A stretch of 5,485 nucleotides of DNA. Source: Oscillospiraceae bacterium (lineage in GTDB: Bacteria; Bacillota; Clostridia; Oscillospirales; Ruminococcaceae). Numbering within the stretch: position 1 is the first letter of the stretch; every line of letters begins with the position of its first letter. This document shows, piece after piece, positions 1 to 4,921 of the stretch. A program made the position numbers and the translations under genes. The stretch covers positions 1 to 5,485 of the forward strand of contig SVMQ01000166.1 in assembly GCA_015067375.1 (NCBI GenBank), written 5' to 3'. The notes under the pieces were generated by a model, which ran no database searches, was not told where the DNA came from, and saw only the letters and a program-made list of their open reading frames with translations.

Positions 1-1
1 A

Positions 2-901
2 GCCGCGGCGCAGTACCTTCCTGACGGCGAGGAGCTGCTGGAGCGCATCGAGGATATGATAGCAGAGGGCGACGATATCGCAAGGCTGCTGTCAAAGCAT
101 ATAGGCGACGATGGAAGCGAGGCGCGCGAGGAGCTGCTGTCCGACAAGGTCTCGGCGCTCAAGCACGCCAAGCGAAAATTCAACATGGATGCAGACCAGC
201 TCGTGGACTATCTCGACGAGTGCAGGGGCGAGCTTATGGAGCTTGACGGCGCTGACGGAGAATTAGAGCGGCTGCAGGCTGAAAAGCACGAGCTTGGCGA
301 TGCGGTCAAGAAAGCAGGCGCGGAGCTTACCAAGCTACGCACAGAAGCAGCGCAGCGCCTTTCGGAGGAGATATGCGAGCAGCTCAGCTTCCTTGATATG
401 CCAAATGTGCGCATCGTCATCGCGGTCAACAGCGATAAGGTCACGATAAACGGCATGGACGCGGTGGAGATGCTCATTTCAGCCAACGCAGGCGAGCAGC
501 CCAAGCCTATCAACAAGATAGCGAGCGGCGGTGAGCTGTCGCGCATCATGCTCGCGATAAAGAGCGTGCTTGCGGACAATGACGATATCCCAACGCTGAT
601 ATTCGACGAAGTAGATGCGGGTATCAGCGGCAGGGCGGCGCAGAAGGTCGGCATCAAGCTGGCACAGACCGCACAGAAGCGGCAGGTGCTTTGCATCACG
701 CATCTGGCACAGATAGCGTCGCAGGCGGATTATCATCTTCTTATTGAAAAGAATACTGAGGACGGACGCACGTTTACGCGCATACAGCATCTTGACCACG
801 ACGGAAGAAAGGCGGAGCTTGCACGCATCATCGACGGTGACGGCAGCAGCGAGAGCAGTCTGCAGGCAGCAGAGGAGATGCTCAGCAGACACGGCGGATA
901 A
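2..901 (+). CDS. recN: DNA repair protein RecN, C-terminal part (5' end outside window)
   Basis: RecN is an SMC-like cytoplasmic ATPase that acts early at double-strand breaks. The frame is open to the left edge, so 299 residues are seen of a family length near 550-570; the Met at 56 is internal, not the start. Visible in order: a charged, Leu-rich, heptad-like coiled-coil arm (about fragment residues 25-120), then the C-terminal half of the ATPase head. The head carries the ABC signature ASGGELSRIMLA (nt 521 onward), the Walker B/D-loop LIFDEVDAGISG (catalytic Asp-Glu at nt 605-610) and the switch His in CITHLAQIAS (nt 701-703). The DEVDAGISG and THLAQIAS strings are typical of RecN and separate it from SMC or RecF. 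The N-terminal head half with Walker A lies upstream. The stop is TAA at 899-901. The gene is intact as far as visible; identification is very secure. Confidence 0.96.
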   Translation, partial: AAAQYLPDGEELLERIEDMIAEGDDIARLLSKHIGDDGSEAREELLSDKVSALKHAKRKFNMDADQLVDYLDECRGELMELDGADGELERLQAEKHELGDAVKKAGAELTKLRTEAAQRLSEEICEQLSFLDMPNVRIVIAVNSDKVTINGMDAVEMLISANAGEQPKPINKIASGGELSRIMLAIKSVLADNDDIPTLIFDEVDAGISGRAAQKVGIKLAQTAQKRQVLCITHLAQIASQADYHLLIEKNTEDGRTFTRIQHLDHDGRKAELARIIDGDGSSESSLQAAEEMLSRHGG

Positions 902-926
902 ACAGGAATACAAGGGGGAATTTTTT

Positions 927-1694
927 ATGAAAAAGACAGTACTATATTATATAATAATAGCAGCGGCAGTGCTTTGCACAGGCTGTTCGAATGATACGGG
1001 AGCACCTTCACAGGCAGCGACAGAGGTCACCACAGCTGCAACCACAGCGGTTACGGAAGCCTCTACGACCGCACAGACCACTACTCAGCAGACCGTCGCT
1101 TCCACATCCGCAACAGAGCAGACCACGACCGCGGAGGAGGCTGTACCGCAGCCGCCTGCAGAATCTAAGATGTCGTTTGAGCCGGGCGTGTGGACTATCA
1201 AAGTCGGAGGAGTGCCTAAGGGCTACTATATCACCGATGCAGACGCTCTCAGCGGCAGGACGCTCGAATTTGAGACAGGCACGGGAATAGGCTTTGAGTA
1301 TATTATAGGAGTAAATGAGGTGTGGTTCAGCTTCGGTGAAGCGGATAATTACACACTTTACCCCGTTCTTGGCGGCGATCCCTCGATAGTGTTCCTTGAG
1401 CTGCCTGACGGCACAGAGATGGAGATGCGCTACGAGTCGGATATGGATCCCGAAGCGCTGGATTTCTACTCCAATATGCAGCTGTGCGAGCTTGCGCTGC
1501 AGTATTACACAGCACAGACAGGTTATACACCGTCCAGTGCGGCGGCCGAAACCAACGAAGATGGCACGGTCACGATACAGCTTTATGACAACCTTGGCGA
1601 CCATAATTCCACCGCGGCATGGTATACTGTTGACCGATTTACGGCGACAGGCACGGATGATACCGCGGGCTGCGATGTTGCCCTCCTTAGCTGA
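927..1694 (+). CDS. Putative lipoprotein of unknown function, Thr-rich linker
   Basis: A 255-residue secreted protein of unknown function. The ATG at 927 is chosen because AGGGGG (913-918) lies 8 nt upstream and because it begins a signal peptide: MKKT, a hydrophobic stretch (residues 5-16), then LCTGC with Cys20 as the likely lipidated residue. The lipobox is imperfect, with Cys instead of Leu/Val at -3. The frame is open upstream to 744, but that part overlaps recN and would bury the signal peptide. Residues 29-73 form a Thr/Ala/Ser/Gln-rich, low-complexity spacer, probably wall-spanning. It is followed by a folded domain of about 175 residues rich in aromatic and acidic residues, ending in a module containing TVTIQLYDNLGDHNSTAAWYT... 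TVDRFTATGTD. I have an impression of similar C-terminal modules in other ruminococcal lipoproteins, but this is memory, not a search. With a 25-bp gap after recN and no terminator between, it is probably co-transcribed with recN; a functional link is not implied. Confidence 0.85.
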   Translation: MKKTVLYYIIIAAAVLCTGCSNDTGAPSQAATEVTTAATTAVTEASTTAQTTTQQTVASTSATEQTTTAEEAVPQPPAESKMSFEPGVWTIKVGGVPKGYYITDADALSGRTLEFETGTGIGFEYIIGVNEVWFSFGEADNYTLYPVLGGDPSIVFLELPDGTEMEMRYESDMDPEALDFYSNMQLCELALQYYTAQTGYTPSSAAAETNEDGTVTIQLYDNLGDHNSTAAWYTVDRFTATGTDDTAGCDVALLS

Positions 1695-1705
1695 AAAAAT
1701 ATACA

Positions 1706-1741
1706 ACGGCTTCCCGGTGCGCGGAAGCCGTGTTGCTTTTT
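1706..1741 (+). terminator. Rho-independent terminator
   Basis: A perfect 9-bp stem, ACGGCTTCC (1706-1714) with GGAAGCCGT (1723-1731), has an 8-nt loop and is followed by GTTGC and five T (1737-1741). It starts 11 nt after the lipoprotein stop and is preceded by a run of six A (1694-1699). It ends the recN/lipoprotein transcript and insulates the sugar-transport operon downstream. Confidence 0.9.
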
Positions 1742-1876
1742 ACGGAGCCTATCAGGAAAATATAGGGTGCTGAAATGGTTATTTTGTACATATAATGTGT
1801 TGAAAAAACATACTAAGAGGTAACACAGTAACAAAAAAATTGCACGGCGGACACAGAAAATGTAGTTTATTTTCAG

Positions 1877-1890
1877 TGATAACGTTTACA
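1877..1890. promoter_or_regulatory. Candidate cre / LacI-family operator 1
   Basis: Read on the minus strand the site is TGTAAACGTTATCA, which matches every position of the Gram-positive cre consensus TGWAARCGYTWNCW; on the plus strand it matches 13 of 14. The central CG with flanking A/T arms is the hallmark of LacI/GalR-family sites, bound by CcpA or a local sugar repressor. It lies about 300 bp upstream of the predicted transcription start, too far for simple promoter blocking, so looping, activation or a second promoter would be needed. Confidence 0.65.
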
Positions 1891-1899
1891 AATATGATA

Positions 1900-1932
1900 T
1901 TTTGATTTTTCGTCACTTTCACCAAATCAAAA
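1900..1932. repeat. Perfect 9-bp inverted repeat
   Basis: TTTTGATTT (1900-1908) and AAATCAAAA (1924-1932) are exact reverse complements separated by 15 bp. The centre-to-centre distance of 24 bp is a little over two helical turns, so a dimeric regulator could contact both arms from one face. It could also form a hairpin, but the stem is AT-only except one pair and there is no T-run. The binding protein is unknown. Confidence 0.5.
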
Positions 1933-1959
1933 GTTACAACTTGGTAACAAAACGGTTAC
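1933..1959. repeat. Phased GTTAC / GTAAC / GTTAC array
   Basis: GTTAC (1933-1937), its reverse complement GTAAC (1944-1948) and GTTAC again (1955-1959) are each separated by 6 bp, so half-sites recur every 11 bp, about one helical turn. It directly abuts the inverted repeat at 1900-1932. The last element also sits in a poor cre match (1947-1960, 11 of 14). This could be a multi-half-site operator; no protein family is assigned. Confidence 0.45.
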
Positions 1960-2006
1960 AAAAAAAATAAAATGTAAATCTAAGTTTGTTTGTCGTGACG
2001 GAAAAC

Positions 2007-2020
2007 CGCTTGATTAAGCG
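2007..2020. promoter_or_regulatory. Short palindrome, possible operator
   Basis: CGCTT (2007-2011) and AAGCG (2016-2020) are reverse complements around GATT. The 14-bp element stands out as GC-containing symmetry in AT-rich DNA, about 130 bp before the -35 box. It may be an operator or chance. Confidence 0.3.
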
Positions 2021-2102
2021 AAATAAAGCTTTTGCTTGCTGTCAGGTTTAATTTTTAGGTTATTAAGTAAAAGTGTTGTAATAATGAACAATCAAACGAT
2101 GC

Positions 2103-2116
2103 TGAAAACGATTTCC
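2103..2116. promoter_or_regulatory. Candidate cre / LacI-family operator 2
   Basis: TGAAAACGATTTCC fits the loose cre pattern TGNAANCGNWNNC throughout and matches 12 of 14 positions of the stricter TGWAARCGYTWNCW. Its centre is about 76 bp upstream of the predicted start site, upstream of the -35 box. CcpA-type proteins at such upstream positions can activate, as known at acetate-kinase-type promoters, while a local repressor could loop to site 1, 226 bp away centre to centre. Confidence 0.5.
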
Positions 2117-2127
2117 GCGATGATGTC

Positions 2128-2147
2128 AAAAAAAAGTTCAAAAAAAA
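2128..2147 (+). promoter_or_regulatory. Two phased A8 tracts, UP-element-like
   Basis: Runs of eight A occupy 2128-2135 and 2140-2147, starting 12 bp apart and ending 3 bp before the -35 box. Such tracts bend DNA and can bind the RNA polymerase alpha C-terminal domain, which fits a strong promoter for an abundant binding protein. Confidence 0.5.
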
Positions 2148-2150
2148 GAC

Positions 2151-2179
2151 TTGAAAATTGGTTTGTTTTATGATAAACT
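2151..2179 (+). promoter_or_regulatory. Predicted sigma-A promoter of the ABC operon
   Basis: The -35 box TTGAAA (2151-2156, 5 of 6) is 17 bp from TAAACT (2174-2179, 4 of 6), and a TG at 2171-2172 gives an extended -10 (TGN before the hexamer). The expected start is near 2185-2187, leaving a leader of about 95 nt before the ATG at 2282. No better box pair was seen nearer the gene. Confidence 0.65.
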
Positions 2180-2188
2180 AACAATGAA

Positions 2189-2254
2189 ATCAGGCGAAGT
2201 ACGCTGTCATCCCGATAGCGGCCCCTGATCAATAACTAGTTCCATTCACGGAAC
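2189..2254 (+). other. Structured 5' leader of the binding-protein mRNA
   Basis: The predicted leader can fold into a two-tier stem: ATCAGG (2189-2194) with CCTGAT (2224-2229), enclosing CGCTGTC (2202-2208) with GATAGCG (2214-2220), 7 bp including one G-U and a 5-nt loop. A second hairpin pairs GTTCC (2239-2243) with GGAAC (2250-2254). The structures start at or near the 5' end and leave the Shine-Dalgarno GGGAGG (2267-2272) free, which fits protection of the message from 5' decay. No known riboswitch class is recognised. Confidence 0.45.
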
Positions 2255-2281
2255 AAAACCATTTATGGGAGGAAAAAACCT

Positions 2282-3724
2282 ATGAAGAAAAGAGTATTAG
2301 CAGCGCTCCTCGCGTCTGCTACAATTCTGTCTGTAGTTGGCTGCGCTAAGGATGAGGGTACATCCGGCGATACATCCGGCGATGCTGCTACATCCGGCGA
2401 CGCTGCTACATCCGGCGACGCTGCTACATCCGGCGACACTGCTACTTCCGACACACCTGCTGCTACTGTAACAGAGGCTGCTGACGGCGGTAAGGTTCTC
2501 AACATCTGGTGCTGGAATGACGAGTTCCAGCAGAGAGTTAAGAAGTTCTATCCCGGTTACACAGACAACGGCGATGGCACAGGCACAATCGATGGCGTTA
2601 CAGTTAAGTGGACAAGCAACCCCAACGCTGATAACGGCTACCAGATCCCCCTCGACGCTGCTCTGAAGAACCAGGACAACGTTGCAGCTGACGAGAAGAT
2701 CGATATCTTCCTCATCGAGGCTGACTACGCTGATAAGTACGTTAACTCTTCCTACTCTCTGCCCGTATCCGCTGTTGGTATCACAGACGCTGACACAGCT
2801 GAGATGTACTCCTACACAAAGGAGATCGCAACAGACGCTTCCGGCAACCTGAAGGCAGTTTCCTGGCAGGCAGCTCCCGGTCTGTTCGCTTACAAGCGCT
2901 CCATCGCTAAGGAAGTTCTGGGTACAGACGATCCTACAGCAGTACAGGAGTACGTAGCTAACTGGGATAAGTTCGACGAGACAGCTGCTAAGATGAAGGG
3001 TGCTGGCTACTTCATGCTCTCCGGTTATGATGATGCATACCGTACATTCTCCAACAACGTAGATGCTCCTTGGGTAAATGAGTCCAAGCAGATCATCATC
3101 GATCAGAACATCCTCCGTTGGGTAGAGCAGACCAAGACATACACAGACAACGGTTACAACAACAAGAACTCTCTGTGGTCTGAGGGTTGGGCTGCTGACC
3201 AGGGTCCCGACGGTAAGGTATTCGGCTTCTTCTACTCCACATGGGGTATCAACTTCACACTGCTCGGTAACGCAGGTGAGGCTGGCTTCGGTGACTGGGC
3301 AGTTTGCTACGGTCCTGAGACATACTACTGGGGCGGTACTTGGATCTGCGCTTCCTACCAGACAGATAACAAGACACTCGTTCACGACATCATGTACAAC
3401 CTGACATGCAATGCAGATATCATGAAGTCCATCACAACTGATCCTGAGGTTCAGGACTACACCAACAACATGAAGGCTATGGACGAAGTTGCTACTTCTG
3501 ACTTCAAGTCCGACTTCCTCGGTGGCCAGAACCACATCGCTCTCTTCACAGAGAACGCTAAGAAGATCGATATGTCCAACATCTCTCCCTACGATCAGGG
3601 TCTGAATGAGACATTCCAGGCTGCGTTCAAGGAGTACTTCGATGGTAAGATCGATTACGATACCGCTATCGAGAACTTCTACAACAACGCTATCGTTAAG
3701 TACCCCGCACTGTCCAGACCCTAA
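2282..3724 (+). CDS. ABC sugar transporter, extracellular solute-binding lipoprotein (CUT1 type)
   Basis: A 480-residue substrate-binding protein, anchored outside the membrane, that delivers a carbohydrate to the two permeases downstream. The start ATG is fixed by GGGAGG (2267-2272) 9 nt upstream and by the signal peptide MKKRVLAALL with lipobox SVVGC (Cys21 lipidated). Residues 22-68 are a Gly/Ser/Asp/Ala/Thr linker with TSGD repeats. The binding domain starts at KVLNIWCWNDEF (71-82), the usual first strand of family-1 solute-binding proteins, and is rich in Trp and Tyr (for example YYWGGTW near residue 355), as expected for stacking against sugar rings. Length is typical of oligosaccharide binders. 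Codon choice is strongly biased (ACA for Thr; AAC, TAC, TTC, AAG), unlike recN, which suggests high expression. The substrate cannot be read from the sequence; plant-fibre oligosaccharides or malto-oligosaccharides are plausible guesses for the presumed host. Confidence 0.9.
   Translation: MKKRVLAALLASATILSVVGCAKDEGTSGDTSGDAATSGDAATSGDAATSGDTATSDTPAATVTEAADGGKVLNIWCWNDEFQQRVKKFYPGYTDNGDGTGTIDGVTVKWTSNPNADNGYQIPLDAALKNQDNVAADEKIDIFLIEADYADKYVNSSYSLPVSAVGITDADTAEMYSYTKEIATDASGNLKAVSWQAAPGLFAYKRSIAKEVLGTDDPTAVQEYVANWDKFDETAAKMKGAGYFMLSGYDDAYRTFSNNVDAPWVNESKQIIIDQNILRWVEQTKTYTDNGYNNKNSLWSEGWAADQGPDGKVFGFFYSTWGINFTLLGNAGEAGFGDWAVCYGPETYYWGGTWICASYQTDNKTLVHDIMYNLTCNADIMKSITTDPEVQDYTNNMKAMDEVATSDFKSDFLGGQNHIALFTENAKKIDMSNISPYDQGLNETFQAAFKEYFDGKIDYDTAIENFYNNAIVKYPALSRP
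2360..2452 (+). repeat. In-frame tandem repeat coding the lipoprotein linker
   Basis: Two 12-bp units encoding TSGD (2360-2371, 2372-2383) are followed by three identical 18-bp units encoding AATSGD (2384-2401, 2402-2419, 2420-2437) and a decayed unit with one codon lost (2438-2452, TATSD). All units are multiples of three, so copy-number change by slippage would alter linker length without breaking the frame. It is a coding minisatellite, not a CRISPR array. Confidence 0.9.
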
Positions 3725-3770
3725 TTGATCGTTTGATCTTTTACGGACTGTGATATTTTAATGGTCTGAC

Positions 3771-3817
3771 TTAACATCTTCGGACTGCAGAGTAAAATCT
3801 GCAGTCCGGTATGTTAA
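3771..3817 (+). other. Intergenic hairpin 1 (with outer stem)
   Basis: CGGACTGCAGA (3781-3791) pairs perfectly with TCTGCAGTCCG (3798-3808), an 11-bp stem with a 6-nt loop. An outer 7-bp stem, TTAACAT (3771-3777) with ATGTTAA (3811-3817), can extend it across a small internal loop. There is no T-run afterwards, so it is not a standard terminator. Lying after the binding-protein stop, it probably blocks 3'-to-5' decay and keeps that message more abundant than the permease part. A second CGGACTG copy at 3744-3750 could compete for the 3' arm. Confidence 0.75.
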
Positions 3818-3854
3818 TGCCATTTTACAAAAGTAAATCGGTATTAACATACTG
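3807..3854 (+). other. Intergenic hairpin 2
   Basis: Bases 3807-3821 pair with 3840-3854 over 15 contiguous positions (13 Watson-Crick, 2 G-U), with a perfect core GTATGTTAAT/ATTAACATAC. After a small internal loop, TTTAC (3824-3828) pairs with GTAAA (3833-3837) around AAAA. It shares ATGTTAA (3811-3817) with the outer stem of hairpin 1, so the two folds exclude each other there. No T-run follows. Confidence 0.75.
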
Positions 3855-3855
3855 T

Positions 3856-3877
3856 GAGATCCGCTACTGAGGATCTC
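3856..3877 (+). other. Intergenic hairpin 3
   Basis: GAGATCC (3856-3862) pairs perfectly with GGATCTC (3871-3877) around an 8-nt loop, 36 nt before the permease ribosome site. Its 3' arm overlaps CTCGG (3875-3879), which can instead pair with CCGAG (3892-3896), nearer the permease start. The segment has no convincing promoter, so the permeases are probably read from the upstream promoter. Confidence 0.6.
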
Positions 3878-3913
3878 GGATGTTGAGGCAGCCGAGAAAA
3901 AGATGAAAGTGAT

Positions 3914-3919
3914 GGTGAT
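3914..3919 (+). promoter_or_regulatory. Atypical ribosome binding site of the first permease
   Basis: GGTGAT matches the 3' part of the full anti-Shine-Dalgarno complement (AGGAGGTGATC). Aligned that way, its GG ends 10 nt before the GTG at 3926. It is weaker than the GGAGG-type sites of the neighbouring genes, in line with lower permease than binding-protein synthesis. Confidence 0.5.
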
Positions 3920-3925
3920 GAACCT

Positions 3926-4918
3926 GTGAGACGTAAGTCTATTAGCTATGCGAAATGGGGTTATATCTTCATAGCTCCTTTCTTTATCGTATATGCGATA
4001 TTCCAGTTATGGCCGCTGGTTATAACTATTTATAACAGCTTCTTCCAGTTTTATGATGACGGTATCGTTGTTGCGGGCCCGAACTTCGTAGGTCTTGACA
4101 ACTACACCGCGTTTATAACAGGCGAGTTGGGTGGAGCTTCAGTTTGGATACTTGTCGGAAATACGATCATTATGTGGATAATGGGCTTTGTTCCCCAGAT
4201 CATTGTTTCTCTGCTCTTCGCTTATTGGTTCACAAATAAGCGTCTTGATCTTAAGTGCACAAGCGTGTTCAAGTCGATCATCTATATGCCTAACCTGATC
4301 ATGGCTTCCGCTTTCTCACTTCTTATCTTCTCTCTGTTTGCAAATACACCTACAAGCTTTGGTAACTCTATCCTTATGGGTCTGAATATCACTAACACAA
4401 AGTTTGACTTCCTTGGTGATCCCTGGGCAGCTCGCGGACTGGTTGCACTCATGAACTTCATGATGTGGTTCGGTAACACGACCATCCTGCTGATGGCAGC
4501 TATGATGGGTGTTGACGAATCCCTTGTTGAAGCTGCTGATATCGACGGTTGCTCTCCCAACCAGATCTTCTGGAAGATCACAATGCCCCTGATCCGTCCT
4601 ATTCTCGTATACGTTATGATCACTTCTCTCGTAGGTGGTCTGCAGATGTTCGACGTTCCTCAGGTTCTTTCCAGAGGTCTTGGTACTCCTTCTGTACCCG
4701 GTAACCCCTATGTATGTAAGACGCTGATCATGTTCCTGAACGATAACATCACCAGGACTAAGAACTACGGCGCTGCGGGTGCGATATCCGTTATCCTGTT
4801 TATTGTGTGTGCTGCTTTCAGTATGCTCGTATACTACTTCTTTACCGACAGAAACCTCGGCGGTGCAAAGTCCTTCGAGGGTAAGGATAAGAAGAGCAAG
4901 AAGAAAAAGGAGGCATAA
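3926..4918 (+). CDS. ABC sugar transporter permease, MalF-like
   Basis: A 330-residue inner-membrane subunit that forms half of the translocation channel of a CUT1 carbohydrate importer. The start is GTG: reading upstream in frame there is no other start codon before the TGA at 3884-3886. About six membrane segments are seen (near residues 12-36, 73-101, 117-138, 171-195, 222-242, 283-306), with the motif APFFIVYAIFQLWPL in the first, common in MalF/UgpA-like proteins. The cytoplasmic EAA loop, EAADIDGCSPNQIFWKITMP (residues 202-221), contacts the ATPase; its Glu, Ala-Ala, Gly and final Pro are all present. The C-terminus is a Lys-rich tail (KKSKKKKEA) whose codons contain the Shine-Dalgarno of the next gene. 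It lacks the extra N-terminal and large periplasmic segments of E. coli MalF, as usual for Gram-positive members. The gene appears intact. Confidence 0.93.
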   Translation: MRRKSISYAKWGYIFIAPFFIVYAIFQLWPLVITIYNSFFQFYDDGIVVAGPNFVGLDNYTAFITGELGGASVWILVGNTIIMWIMGFVPQIIVSLLFAYWFTNKRLDLKCTSVFKSIIYMPNLIMASAFSLLIFSLFANTPTSFGNSILMGLNITNTKFDFLGDPWAARGLVALMNFMMWFGNTTILLMAAMMGVDESLVEAADIDGCSPNQIFWKITMPLIRPILVYVMITSLVGGLQMFDVPQVLSRGLGTPSVPGNPYVCKTLIMFLNDNITRTKNYGAAGAISVILFIVCAAFSMLVYYFFTDRNLGGAKSFEGKDKKSKKKKEA

Positions 4919-4921
4919 ACA

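Larger units (their letters stand above)
1742..2281. other. 540-bp non-coding regulatory region upstream of the ABC operon
   Basis: This stretch is markedly more AT-rich than the flanking genes and has no credible coding sequence on either strand. Besides the separately listed sites it holds a perfect TATAAT (1791-1796) without a recognisable -35 partner, and two GTAACA words at 1820 and 1828 that echo the array at 1933-1959. The segment 2021-2100 shows nothing I can name. Its length and density of symmetric elements suggest complex control of the binding-protein gene rather than plain spacer DNA. Confidence 0.7.

Noticed and set aside
744..926. Upstream extension of the lipoprotein reading frame to an ATG at 744
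   Set aside because: It overlaps the conserved RecN C-terminus, lacks a ribosome site and would place about 60 residues before an evident signal peptide.
1791..1796. Perfect TATAAT as a promoter
   Set aside because: No acceptable -35 box at 15-19 bp spacing and no TGN extension; the match is easily reached by chance in such AT-rich DNA. Kept only as a remark.
2184..2228. 14-codon ORF in the leader (MKSGEVRCHPDSGP)
   Set aside because: Its ATG coincides with the predicted transcription start, it has no ribosome site, and it has no run of regulatory codons.
2265..2285. 6-codon ORF (MGGKNL) with an ATGA overlap onto the binding-protein start
   Set aside because: It contains the gene's own Shine-Dalgarno and has none itself; the overlap is probably a by-product of the purine-rich ribosome site.
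2360..2452. Short regular repeats as a CRISPR-like array
   Set aside because: Units are contiguous without spacers, in frame, and encode the linker of a lipoprotein.
2297..3535. Long minus-strand open frame of 412 codons opposite the binding-protein gene
   Set aside because: It is an artefact of strong codon bias in the sense gene; its product is a repetitive Val/Cys/Ser-rich string with no domain and no ribosome site.
3725..3761. TTGATC words followed by TATTTT as an internal promoter for the permeases
   Set aside because: Both boxes are poor and the spacing is off for every pairing tried.
3781..3808. Perfect 11-bp hairpin as an intrinsic terminator
   Set aside because: No T-run follows, and the permease genes downstream have no obvious promoter of their own, so transcription must pass through.
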